This document shows positions 11,640 to 24,600 of a stretch of 64,000 bases of DNA, in pieces. Position numbers and translations under genes: made by a program. The DNA comes from Apoderus coryli (Eukaryota > Arthropoda > Insecta > Coleoptera > Attelabidae), in contig OU452211.1 of NCBI GenBank assembly GCA_911728435.2, forward strand, positions 10,832,428 to 10,896,427. The letters are read 5' to 3'. Position 1 is the first letter of the stretch. Every line of letters starts with the position of its first letter. The notes below the pieces were generated by a model. That model saw only the letters and a list, made by a program, of their open reading frames with translations, had not been told where the DNA came from and did not search any database.

Positions 11640-12066
11640 AATTGAGAGAGAGAGATGTATTTGGCGACACCTAGCGTGAACAGGCAATATGCCGGGTGAA
11701 ACACAGTTCACAACGATGGGAGGCTTTATTTAAATAAAGCCTCCCTGCTATGGGATTCGGGCGCATCTAGTGTTGGCAATAGGATGTAATGGAGTTGTTG
11801 CTTCTTGTCCGGCCATCGTTGTGAACTGTGTTTCACCCGGCATATTGTCTGTTCACGCTAGGTGTCGCCAAATACATCTCTCTCTCAATCAATTCTCGTG
11901 CTAGTATAAGCTCTTTGTAAATGTTGGAAGTTTGGGTCACACTGCCTGCCGATCACCACTGATGAGTCGTGGATCGACGAAACGGCCGTCTGGTGAAAGC
12001 ATGGTAGTGTGAAACAAATTTCCAACATAACTTAAAGTCTTGTTGCTTTATGTAACAAGCAATTCT
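11640..12066 (+). mobile_element. Second fold-back insertion with hammerhead, Penelope-like, non-autonomous
   Basis: The 12-bp direct repeat TAATAAGAGTTT flanks it exactly (11628-11639 and 12067-12078). Inside, arms 11641-11719 and 11813-11889 are inverted repeats with one substitution and one GA-unit length difference. The spacer holds a perfect palindrome GGCTTTATTTAAATAAAGCC and sequence shared with a hairpin at 38.8 kb. The rightmost 177 bp carries a canonical hammerhead motif at 11953-11996. No coding capacity. Confidence 0.82.
11953..11996 (+). ncRNA. Canonical type-I hammerhead ribozyme motif
   Basis: All conserved elements are present. Stem I is TCACCA (11953-11958) with TGGTGA (11991-11996). 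The core is CTGATGA (11959-11965). Stem II is GTCG/CGAC (11966-11969 with 11975-11978) with loop TGGAT. Then GAAA (11979-11982), and stem III AC/GT with loop GGCC. Cleavage is predicted 3' of C11990. The short 2-3 bp stem III is the form described for Penelope-like elements and retrozymes, where dimers are often the active form. It lies sense to Msp300, about 390 bp before its ATG. Confidence 0.85.
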
Positions 12067-12359
12067 TAATAAGAGTTTGTTATTCTTTATTGTTGTGATG
12101 GAACCACAGTGTTCTGCGGAAGACAATTTGGGAAACACTGGTCTATACAAATCCTTATCTGTTTTCTCAACCATTGTGTTGCTTAAAACCGGTATCTTTT
12201 TATGTTCAACAAGGCGGCAACGCTGTTCCACTAGCCGGCAAAATTCTTGTCTCATTCTCCGTTTTCATCCATCCAGTATCGACCGATACGCGACATATGA
12301 AACGTTAAACGCAAGCTCGTAACGTGATAATATCCACAAAATTTCATAAAAACATTACG

Positions 12360-12383
12360 ATGACGGTCTTGAAAGTACCGTAA
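12360..12383 (+). promoter_or_regulatory. Possible upstream ORF before the Msp300 start
   Basis: ATG at 12360 opens a 7-codon frame ending TAA at 12381-12383, six bases before the Msp300 ATG and out of frame with it. It matters only if the 5' UTR begins upstream of 12360. Confidence 0.35.
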
Positions 12384-12388
12384 AAACT

Positions 12389-12685
12389 ATGAGCGATTCT
12401 GAAAAAGAACCGTCCGAAGGGCGTCCAGTAAGACAACTGGAAAGTCCAAAGGAATCGCCGCGTAGTAAAAAACTTCGCGAAACTGTCACTTTCTTCGAGA
12501 AGGTGTGGACCGGTGATAGTCCGGTGCGGTCCAGGAGCAGTATCCACGTGGATGTGGATGATTTGGAAAGGCGATTAGCTGATGAAAAAGCGTTACATCA
12601 GACCAGTGATAATCCTTTGGAAAGGGTGGTGTTGAGAACTACACCCGGCAAGCCGGTGGAGGCTGAGAGACAGGGATTTGAGGCA
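12389..12685 (+). CDS. Msp300: Msp300 exon 1 (first coding exon), 3' end uncertain
   Basis: ATG at 12389 opens a 99-codon hydrophilic segment rich in Ser, Glu and Arg (RPVRQLESPKESPRSKK, then VTFFEKVW), closed by TGA at 12686. Exon 2 needs a phase-0 partner. The candidates are a weak GT donor CCG|GTGGAG at about 12654 or a non-canonical GAG|GCATGA at 12682, and neither is convincing. An unseen small exon or an unrelated short transcript remains possible. Confidence 0.6.
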
Positions 12686-15600
12686 TGATTATATTGTTTT
12701 TTTTCTTCTTAAATTGAGATGACTAGATCAATTATGCGGATAAATGTTTGAGTTTGCATTACGTAATTTTTTTTTATGCAAATTGATTTAACGAAAAACC
12801 GTTTTGTTACATTTTTGTATATATTGGCTTATATGGAGTTAAGTTATATACAGAGTGTTACAAAATCCTGGTTGATGGTGATTTTTTTTTAATTAAAAAA
12901 AAATGTTCTTGGCACATGTAACTCAGGTTTTTTGTTCAAATTTTGAAGTAAACTATTATTTTTGAGCTTTATTTCTATGTGTTTATTTTTTCTTCAAAAC
13001 TTTCTCAAACATTTTTTTTTAATTTTTTTGTCATAACCGACAGAAAAACTGTCTTCTTCAGGGTCCTTTCCTTTATTAATATTTACATGACTGTCAGTCT
13101 TCTAGACTTCAAGGCTCTCTTTTAAAAGTTATAGCTTCAAATCTAGATTTGTCAATCTCCATGGTTGATTTTTGCAGTATATTGAAGATTTAGCCCAGTA
13201 CAGCCACATTTAGAGTTCGATCTAAATCGTACTAATAGATCCTACTCTAATGACATAGAACTGGAAACTGGCGATTTCATTTCATATCCTAGGAACGTAG
13301 CAGACAAGAAAAAAAATTTGCTATTTGAAACTTAAAGCCAATTATTTGATAGAAATTTGTAGATAAGTTAAATATCATTTGGATTTTTGTTATTGGAATA
13401 AACAAAGTTTATAAGACCATTGCATTTATTCTGTATGCAGGAAACTTTGAATAATTCATAGTATTTGGAAATTTGAATTTCAAATTCCGTTCGCTTGAAG
13501 ACATAAATGGATATAATATGTTTTAATAGTCACTATAAACTATAATAATTTTGCGCAAACCTATATAGTGAAGAAAATGAATTCTTACAATTATTTTATT
13601 AATACTTATCTTTATTTCATAGATATTTATAGAACCGGCATAATAACAACAAAATAAACAATTTAATACTGTTGTTAATATACCAACAATTAACATAAGT
13701 TTAAAGTAAATAATTTTGAGATTTTTTTTAATGAACAGACTTAGTAAAGTTGAAAGTCATTAAAATAATCAGAGGACTTAATTAAGGATTTTTCGATGTT
13801 TAATTTTTTGTTTATATATATATTTCTCTCATTATTTATTATAAGGTCAGTTATATTTTAGTTCATCTATTCTCTATTCAAAAAAATAAATAATAATTGA
13901 TGATAATTTTTGATCTAAATAGCGGCAAATTTATGTTTATAGAAGATATTGTTTTTGATTTTTTTCTAATTAGTATAATTAATCATATTATCAGGGTCGT
14001 ATCAAAAGGGGAGAGCTGCAATGTATTTCTAAATCTAAATTTCAGTTTTTAGCAGCTTCGATTTTGACTCACATTTTATTTTCAAAAGTAATCGTGTGTA
14101 ATAGTTTAAATAAACAAGGCTGAATTGATACCTATTTATTTTTTTCCCACATTTAATTTGGCAACGAACACGAGTATATTCGGGCCATACAAGTGGTACC
14201 TAACATTATGAATATAAATTTCTGTTACACAATGAAAATCTAGCGCCGTTGAATACATCATAATTCAAGGTCGAATTGCGTTCCTCTTGTTAATTGTATT
14301 TTATTTCACGGTTGTCTTGAGCTGAAAAGTGAAAGTTTTGTGTATTTTTAAAATGATGCACCAGTTTTTTATATACTCATTATAACGTTTTATTTAATTT
14401 ATACAATGGGCTTGTAGTTACGGCTACGAGACATAATATAGAGTTAGTGGCAACTCGTATAACAGACTTCTGTCGCTTAAATAATCGAGTCCTCGTCATT
14501 TCAAATTCGTTTACTGCTTGCAGCTGCAGCTGCAAGTCTTTGTTCTAACGCATTATAAAATTCAAAGTTTAGTTTAGTATTTATAATACGCTCAAGGTAA
14601 CGATGTTAGTTAATAGTTGCCTTTCTGTCCCAGTGAAAAAAAAAACAATCATGGCTTCAAATCTTAATTTGCTCATACGAGCTTTTTAAGCTCTGGGGAA
14701 AGCTGGGACTTTCGAATGCGTAGATTGAGGGTTAAGTGAAAAACCAAGATAATTCACAAGTTAGTTTTCCAAAAGAACTTCTCCACTTTGTGGATAGGTT
14801 AGATAGGATAATTCAGGTTATTTCTCAAAATACTTTTTCATAGTTTGATGAATGTTATATAAAAAATAAAAATATCAAATTTTCACCTGCCGCCAACGGA
14901 ATTACTTAACCAAAACGTTTTGAAAATTAAAATTTCAAGGTTTGATGAATTAAACAAAGCTAAAAATAAACATTACGTATTACTATATACATACAAATAA
15001 ATACAATGTAGGTACTTGCAATTTAGGAGAGTATAATAAACTTATTTAATTCATTCATTCATTTTTATACTTATTTTTTTGAGAAATCAGTAACATTATA
15101 ACCACAGTGTTCCAATCTTCATTAATTGACAAATCTTCAGTTAATTAGGATGCATTTAGGATGTGAGAGGTCGTCCAAAAATATGAAAAAAAGGTTCTAT
15201 TAACTTATCCTCTAAAATGCGAATATCTCCTCCTCTCCTTTAATTTAATTCATAATTGGTGATGATTTTGAAGGGGTAGTGGGTGTTTTTCTCTCCAATT
15301 TCTACGCCACTGGAAAAAGTACAGATTTAAAATGCCCATTTGAACCGGTAATGTTTTCTACACAAAAAAGGTACTCTTGGCCATAAGATCTAAAGTTGAC
15401 CGTTTTCGAGGAAGATGAACTTGAAAAACATGGTCAATTTTTTTAAATAAATTTAATTTTTTCAATTAATTAAACGAAATTTCTTCTTTTTCATATAAAT
15501 CATTGTTGTTTCCGAAAAATAGTTCATGATAATAACTTCTATTGTTCAAAGTTATCTATTACGTAATGCAAAACTCAAACCAACCGCAAACTCATCTAGA

Positions 15601-18600
15601 ATGGAGCCAGTTAATCTATGGCATGGTGATTGTTACTGTAAATATTTTTAGGAAACGTATGTCACCACGACTCAAGAAGGTGATCTTGCCTCAGGTGTAA
15701 AAAGTGTCAAATTCGAAAAAGTAACAGTACGCAAAACTGTGCGTCAAATCACTTCCAGCTCCAGTACACAATCACTAAAACAAACTACGAAAATCACTAG
15801 TAGAACTCCTTCAGAAGAGTTTATTGACGATTCAGCGTACATAACACAATCAAATGGTAATTTAGCTTCGACATCCAAAGCCTCAAGTGTGAGTTCGTTG
15901 TCTGGTGTGAAGTTTCCTTCAGAAGAGAGTTTGGATGCAACTCCAAGTCGAGATGATGAAATTAGAAGTGCTTCGCCAGTGTTATTTGCTTTGAGGCGGA
16001 CACCGTCAAGGGATGATTTAAGTAGAGACGATGTAGATAGCGTTAGTAGTGGTAAAGTGACTAATTCGGGTTCAGAGTGGTATACTGAATATAAAACTCA
16101 GAGTATTCATAGTGGAGGGAGCAAATTGGACTTTGTCAGAAGCAAATCGCAGTATGAACAACATATTGACAGTATTAGAGGTTAGGCAGCTTTTATTTTA
16201 TATTCTAGGAAAAAATTATTCAGTTTATGTTTAGCAATTTTGTAGCCTACGTATTTGATTCGAAATCTACCGCAAGGCGCCACGATCTAAGTCATGTTTA
16301 TTTCAAATTGCAACACTCAAAAACACACACACAAAACTCTCAAAAACACACACACAAAATACTCAAAAACACACACACAAAATACTCAAAAACACATACA
16401 CAAACAAAAACTTAAAACACTCAAAAACACACATATCCGAAACACTAGGAATCTTTATTTTGTAGTTTTGAGGTCAAAAACCATGACCCTCAAACTTGAA
16501 AAAAACTAATTTTCTTTGGGAAGCCATTTAAACTAGTGGTTTTAACAATCTTTGAGTTCTGATTTCATGATGAAGTATTGAGTTTAATTTTCACATTTAT
16601 TTTTGTTTGTAGCTGTCGGTACTGATCTGGTATTCCATTAAACAATTGCCAATAATTGGAATTTTATTGAGCACTAAATGATGCATAATTAATTATAGTT
16701 TATTAAATTGTTGCCAAAGAATCCTTGCTAGAGACGCCGATTTTTATTTTGACTAACTGGTTTAATTATAAATGTATTACGAAAAATCGACTTTTTAAAT
16801 ATCCATTCGATATTTTTAGCGATTTCTTATGCTTCTGCGCTTGTAGATATTTTGTTCTAATTTTGTAATTAGTGTTAGTATTGATTTACATTTTATTTAT
16901 GCAAATGCAATAGTGTTTTCTAAAAACCACATGTAGAATATGCTCATTTTGTTCGAGACTGAAGGTTGTCATTTTTTCAGGATGCGAAAGATGCCACTTT
17001 GAGAATTATATACCTACGTTTACACGTTCCTTGAAAATAAAATTATAACCACGCAATTGGTTTTAAGCACTCTATATATTTATTATACAGCATGAAGCAA
17101 ATCTGATAACTAACGTATTTCTAAGATCTTGCTATGACAATAAAAAGAAATAACTATTGTCATTAATTATTGATACTTTTGCGAAGGTGGACACATCCAT
17201 TTGGGATTTCTTTATGTTTAACACATCGAGTATTTATGGCATGTGTATAGGGTAGCCAGAATTTAATTGCTCAGCATTGCAAAATTGCATACCAAATTAA
17301 TTTTTGGACCTACTAGTCTCTTCCGAATATTTTGTGGTGTCCGGATACTTTCTGAGTATCCAGATAAAATATTTTTCATCGGATATGGATAGTAAGTATA
17401 TACAACCAAAAAAACTATTCCTCTGGATAGATAAAAAATTGTCTAGATAATTTTTTACTAAATATAGTAACCAATCAAATTACTTAATTTTAAGTCATGT
17501 GTCAAATTTCATCCAATCACCTCTGGATTACAGCGATAATACCCTACGATTTCTATATTATCCAATTTCTCTAAATTATTTGAAGCTGTGCTGTATAACA
17601 GAATATGTAATTCCGTACATGGGCAAGTTTCCCTTAATCAGCATGGGTTTTTCACCGGGAGGTCCACTGCCACTAACCTTGCAATTTTTACTCAGCAAGT
17701 GAACGAGGTTGTTGATGGTGGTGGGCAATTTGATGTGTTGTATACAGACTTTGCTAAAGCATTTGACCGTTTGGATCACCGAATACTTGTTCAAAAGCTC
17801 GATCGATTCGGATTTGATGATGGTTTGAAGTCGTTAATTACTTCATATCTTCAGAACAGACTTCAATATGTATATTATAACGGCTATACGTCAGAGAGGT
17901 ATTGGGCTTCCTCAGGCGTTCCGCAGGGATCCAATTTGGGTCCACTGCTTTTTTCTATTTTTATAAATGATCTAGATGATTGTCTGTGTGTAAAACGGCT
18001 TTTTTTTGCCGACGATCTTAAGTTGTTCGCCCCTATTACTTCTCATGTAGACTGTCTTCGGTTGCAGGACGATCTGAGAGCTGTGGAACATTGGTGTAAC
18101 GTTAATAATCTATCGCTCAACGAGAATAAATGCAAATGTATGACATTCACTAGAAGGAAGAATATTATAAGTTTTCGCTACACGGTTGGTGGGACCGCAC
18201 TAGCTAGGTGTCTGACTGCTGCTGACCTGGGCGTGCTTTTCGACTCTAGTCTATCATTTGTGCCTCATGTGGCTGCTAGGACTGGTGAAGCTGTGAGATC
18301 CTACGGTTTTATCGTGAGAAGCTGTAGGAGTTTTCATAGCATTGATGCGTTGAAAGTTTTGTATAACTCTTTTGTGCGTTCGAAGCTCGAATATTGCTCC
18401 TTGATTTGGTACCCGATCTATCGGATTCATGTGCGGAATGTTGAGAGTGTCCAAAGAAAGTTTTTGAAATACCTTTCATTTAAGGCAGACGGTATTTATC
18501 CTGACAGAGGGATTGAATATACGTTGTTGCTGAACAAGTTCAATTTCAAGAGTTTGGAGTTTAGAAGAGTGTTTTTTTTCTCTAAAATTTTTGTATGATC

Positions 18601-21600
18601 TTTTACATAATAGAATCGACTGTTCTGAACTCCTGGCTCAAATAAATTTTAACGTGCCCAGACTTCGCGCCCGCAATCCTTTAACTTTCTACTCTCAGCG
18701 CCCTTGTACTAATCTCTATACAAAATCGCCCGTATATGTCATGTGTAATAATTTTAATTTGATTTGCGCTGACTGTGACATTTTTAATTGTTCAAGGGAA
18801 GCACTTAGGAGGGCTGCTCTGACTGTTTGTGCGTCGTAGTTTATCTTTTTGTTCTTGTTAATTGTTTAATTAGTTTAGATCAATCATGTTTTACTTTTAA
18901 TGGATTGCTTATTGTGTTATGTATAATATTTTGTTTTTTTTTTTGTGGAATTACCTATTGTATTATAATTTTGCTCTGTTAAGGGAGAAATCTGTTGAGC
19001 AATAAAGGCTATTATTATTATTATGTGGTGTTTTCAGTTTGTGTTTTTTTTATCAAAAATTAATTAAACGTCAAACTGACAACTGGTTTAAAAATGTCGC
19101 GAAGATTTGGTATTGCATCTAACGATGCAATTAATGATATTATATCTAATTATATACCAAAAAATACAATCAAATCAAAAAAATATGTATGGAAAATATT
19201 TATCGAGTTTTGTGCGACCAGAGAATACGAACTGAATGCTGAAACGATTTTGCATAATTTGGCTAATATATTGAAAGATTATGCGGTAAATATGAGAAAA
19301 GCTGACGGAACTGAATATAAAGAAGCAACTGTAAAAACAATTTGGAATACTACGAGTAGGCTACTCCAGGAAAAATACTTCAATGACTTCAAAATTGTAT
19401 TCGACCCGTTTACCAGTGTCATATTCAAAAATGCGCGAGATGCAAGAAATGCAAAACGTAAACGATTACAGCAGGATCCAAACAAACGAAAATGCAGTTC
19501 ATCAAATTTGAACACCAGAAGGTTTACAATTTTTTTTTTTTACCATATTGTACCTAGCTGTTGAGTTAGCTTGACGAGGCGGTGAACCAACTGATTGCCT
19601 TATTGAGAAAAATAATGATGGAACGGCAACCAACAGAATTGAATACAATCCAATATTCAGTAAAATATGCCAAGGAGGATCGAAAAGTTGTACAAATAGT
19701 AAGTGACTTGTTCCAAATATTGCAAACGAAAGTGCATGCCCTGTTCGGTTATTCCATAAATTATTGTCCAAAAGGGGGAAAAATATTACTTCCAGTCGCC
19801 TATTCTTGAGACCAAATCGTTTCTGGAAATCCGAAAGTGACACATGGTTTGACAATATACCGGTAGGCAAGAACACAATTAATATGTGGACCAAATCATC
19901 CGCCCAAGCTATTGGTGTGGACACTAAGTGTAAAAAGATATCCAATCATTCGAACAAATCAACTGCAGTTAGCCATTTGGCAAATAAAGGAATTCCTGAA
20001 CAGCAATTAATAAAAATAACAGGACATAGCAGCTCTAATTCAATTAAACCGTACTTGAATATTAACCAAGAACGCCATGGTGAAATAATCAACACCATGC
20101 GAGGAATTTCTTCAACAGTGGAAATTAACAATCCGTTAACTTCAGCAAATTCTTCTTCCAAATTAACATTTACCAATTGTACTTTTCACAACTGTAGTTT
20201 TAAATAAAAATGAATCATATTTGTTTGATTAAAACTAATACATTTTGTATTGAAAATTATTAAACGTGTTAGGTTGACAATCAAATTTTTGATATCTACA
20301 AAGTAAAAAATTATCTTATCGAATACTCCTCAGGCCTTGATAAATACTCAAAATTTTGTCATAGAGAATCCTTCAAGCGAGTTGCTCAAGGATAATAGCA
20401 AAATTATCTCGGTATTATCAAGACCCTAGGGGGTATTACTACTGATGATAAATTTAATCATTTATTAAGAATCCAGATATAAAACTCCAAAAAAGTAAAA
20501 GACGTAATTAAATGCCAGACGGTTTTTTTTCCTACACGAATCAATTTAATGCAGACAGAGAGAAATAACGGGGCATTAAATTCTCGAAGTGAACTAGTGA
20601 CCTTTTCATGACTGGCCAAAAACACAAAAATACTATTTGTTTTATGTTTCGCTAACGCAGTTTGGGCCAAAAATTTATGGCTGAAATTGCAATGGTTTAT
20701 GTATACCACGTTTGCTTCTAAATTATCAGGTTTAATTTGAAAATATATATTACGAGGGGCGTGTGAAAATTATTACGAATTTGATGATCTAGTTCCTAAG
20801 TTACTTTAACTAGATACTTTTTAAATTGTAGATAAATTTATATGAAATCTAGCACATGTTTTGAATTTTAGGAAAATTGAGCGTACGTACTCTAACTATG
20901 TGGATTGTCAAAGTTGTTCTACCTTGTAGTTTCTTATTTTGTTATAAAGACACATCGTTTCTTTACAATTTCGTTTTATATTTATTACAATCGGTACTCG
21001 ATTTCTTGATTGTAACTAAGATGAAAAATACCAACATGTAATTAATATTATATAAACAAGACTATAAAAGAAATATTCCACATGCAAGAAAAATTATTGA
21101 TTTTCAAGACCAGAATGTAACAAAATCCATTACATTGAAAAATGTTTTTTATTTCTAAGGTATTATTGCAACACAGTTTTAATGAATATTTAATGTAAAT
21201 ATAGTTGTATTATTATACTTTCATAAAGGTTAAATTAAATTTAGATGTCGGCTAAGATCAGAGTTTATGAAATAAAAAATTTATAAGTATGCAAATTATA
21301 CAAATAATAATAAATTATTGAAGTCTATGTCAAAATGATTACAGGCCCCGATTCCACAACATTGATAATTTAAATTAAGTATTTTATATTTATATACAAA
21401 CAAAAATCACAAATTTTAATGTATGAAAAATTTAACGTCTGTGTTTGAACAGGAGACGATTTAGTATTTAAAAATGTACTTGCAGAAGACTGACATGTGA
21501 TAACAAGAATTGTTTCACTCGCAAATCTATTATGAAATAATGTCAGTTTTATGTATCAACATAAGACAATTATTAGAATAAATGAACCTGTAGAAAACAA

Positions 21601-24600
21601 AAGCTATAACTCTAACCTGAATTTGATATAATTGCTATAATAAATTACCTGTACACCACATTCAAGATTTATAAATAGAAAATTATGTCATTTAATCGTT
21701 CTCGTACGTTTTTCTTTTTTCAATAATTTTATGTCTTTTTCGATAATTTATAATTAGAGTTCCATTCCATATATGGGAACATATTCACGTATAAACTACG
21801 ACTCATAAATATTATTTAAAACATGTTTAGATCAATCTGGGTGAAGGTAAAGTCAAGCAAAGTAATATTTCAGACTCATAAATATAATAAAAAATGCAAA
21901 TTATTTGTCTAACAAATATTATTACATTTTTTTTTTTTTTACGTTAAACAACATGTTTAGGCGAACAGGGATTTTGTATTTTTATAAACAGTGTTTATTT
22001 ATTATTTGTAAAATTCTATACCTACGTATTCGAACATAATTATTGCTTCTTTGTTAAGAACACTAATTCCATCAGGCTTGCCTCAAGGTTGATATCTGGA
22101 CCCCCTAATCTATTTGTTGAATTTTAGCAGATTAATCTGATTTATGTCTTTGTTTTTCTACGTTTACCGATTAAAATAATAAAACCAAAATGTTTCCAAA
22201 TTAAAGAGACCAACTAAATTGTGGTATACTACCACAGTTTAATATACAGTTACTTCACTTCGTGTCGGAACGTTTTATCTCTCTGTCGACAAAGCAATTC
22301 GCCGCACTTATAATTGTAGTATAGTATCTTATAGTATATATAGATATAGTATAACATAGTAGCGGGCCAGAATGTGGCTGGGATTGCGACGAGTCGATGC
22401 CGTTTTTAGCGTCTACTGACCCTTCTTATCTATAGTTATTATTCTATGACACTACAGAGGGTTAAGGTATGGTACAAGCCCTAAAAGTATATTACGCTGT
22501 AGATATTGCAAAATGCATATTATAGGTTTAAAAAAAGAAAAACAAGAATAAATAAAGCTTGCAAAATTTCTTCTCTGGATACAGAACAGATCTTACTTGA
22601 TACTCCTCGTTTGCTCCTCATATTGGAGATATCCAAGATGTATTCTATCCTTCTGTGCTTCGGCCACATCTTGAATATGCTTATCGGTATCATTTAAATA
22701 AATAAATTGGAATTCAGATCATTATAAACCGTCGATGATGAAGAAAAGAAAACTACTAGATAAATTAAATCACTGATGAAGAGACCTGCTCTCTGGAAAG
22801 AATGAAAATATAGTAGATGCAGACTTATTAATTATACAAACTTATTATTATATTTAATTAAAAGTAAAATTTGTATATATCTTAGGTTCAACCTATATTA
22901 AAACGACCTGGACCATTCAATTAAGGTCCACAATTGACAGTAAAAAATCGTAATCAAAGTATATTAAGGGTATAATTTTTTAAATTTCAGATGAGCAAGA
23001 ACGTGTTCAAAAGAAGACTTTTGTTAACTGGATTAATTCTTATTTAACGAAGGTAAGAATTTTTTAGTTTAATTATCAATTAATCATTTGTATCAATCGA
23101 TTGTTCATATTCATTTGTTTTTTAATAGTCCTCTCTCTGAGAAATAATTGGAGTCTAGTGAGAATGCGTGACGAGCGATAATCGTTGATATATTAACATA
23201 CATGGCCTGATATTTTGTTTTGTTTGAAACGACCTTCGTATGCCTATCGTGCAGTCTCTGGTGTCCCTCACGGTTCACATTTAGGACCACTATTATGTCT
23301 CTTTTTCATCAATGATTTCGAGAATAAAGTTTAGAGTTGTTAACGATTGTGTCTGAATGGGTATAAAAGAATAATCTAACCATGTTTTAGATCATTTCAT
23401 ATTGATAGAGCTCAAATTGTGCAAACTACAAAGCTGTTTGCTTGAGCTGTTGTTGAGATCTATAAACGCTGCTATTATCATTATTATCGGTCATAAATTA
23501 TAATAATTTCTGAAATTGAACAAACTTTTACATAAGGAAGCCATAACTTGGAAATTCTGCTTTGCGAAAGAACTATCTCATATCTCTTTCACTTGATTAT
23601 AGTCATATTTCTGCAATTTATTATTTACCCTATAGTTTAGTAATATTTATATTTATGGCTTCGTAAAAATGCTAGAAACCAAATATGGAGGAAATCAATA
23701 TGATTTATAATCTACATTAACTCAAAAAATAAAATAAAACGCTTCGACAGTAGCAGTAGTATACTTTCTAAGGGATGACTCCCTATAATATATCTATCAC
23801 GCGATGTCACTCGTGAATTCCAATGGAAAATCATTCCTAAAAAATGGACTATTTTATCATAATGTTAAAATTTCGATACATAGTCCGTAACAAAAGCCTA
23901 TGGTAATTTTTTATCTTTAGGAATTTTGGACTATTTTGAATCGTGATTTTAGAAACTTGTCTTCTTTCTAGAATTTATGGCTAATAATAGTAAATTTAGA
24001 GATTAATTATTTCTGGAGTTTTAGAATGAGTCTAATTAAAACTGTTTTGTATATATTATTGAGAATATTTCAACCGGAAACGTCCTTTAAAACGACTTTT
24101 GACATTTTGAAAACTGGATTTACGTTTATCACGTCTATTCAGCTATTATGATTCAAAGTTAGTAAAGTAGTATTCCCTGGAATTTTACTTCTATTCTAAA
24201 CATAATAGTTTGTGGTCTATGAAAAACGCAAAAAGAAAATTAGAAGAAAATAATTATTTACAATGAAACAATTTCGTCGTCTCCACTAATAATTCTAAAC
24301 ATCTTTATTCAAAGGGACATGTTTCCATCATCAGCCTTGAAATATCGCAACTATGGTGGAGTTAAATCCGCATATAGGCAGAGCCCTTAATAGAGTCTAT
24401 TATCAGAGCCCTTAATAGAGTCTATTAAGGGCTCTTACAAATTTTTTTTAAGCAGCCAAACGCAAGCTTTGAATATGTTCATAGCACCTCCGATCTCAGT
24501 AGGTAAATTTGCTAGAAACGTTTGATATTACTAAAGCTAGTATGGCCAGGTTTAAATTCGGCTACTTAATATTTCACGATTGACAATCATTATTATTCCT

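Larger units (their letters stand above)
10289..12140. mobile_element. Non-autonomous hAT-like element carrying tandem units and two nested insertions
   Basis: The left end reads CAGTGTTTCTCAAACTT from 10289. The right end, read on the minus strand from 12140, is CAGTGTTTCCCAAATTGT, a hAT-style terminal inverted repeat. Flanking octamers ATCTATAT (10279-10286) and GTCTATAC (12141-12148) share TCTATA but are offset by 2 bp on the left, so the target duplication is imperfect. No transposase is present. The interior is a roughly 430-440 bp unit repeated about twice, interrupted by fold-back insertions at 10444-10699 and 11640-12066. Its right end is about 250 bp upstream of the Msp300 start codon. 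Confidence 0.6.
10826..12140 (+). repeat. Tandem duplication, about 430-440 bp units, third copy partial
   Basis: Unit 1 starts at 10826 (CAGTGACAATTCCTTGAG) and unit 2 at 11267 (CAGTGACGATTCCTTGAG). Both continue through CGAACCAACGTATATCGAG, GGAAATCAGCCACCAAGAT and TCGTGAAAATAATAAGAGTTT. Unit 2 lacks about 24 bp around GATGGCCATGGC. A partial third copy resumes at 12079 after the 11640-12066 insertion. Each unit ends with TTCTGCGGAAGACAATTTGG, the hAT-like right end. Confidence 0.85.

Noticed and set aside
16227..16509. Plus-strand ORFs rich in HTKYSKTHTQ
   Set aside because: Translations of the CA-rich minisatellite.
22775..22805. CTGATGAAGAGACC...GAAAG hammerhead-like string
   Set aside because: No GAAAC-GTC continuation and no stem III; too weak.
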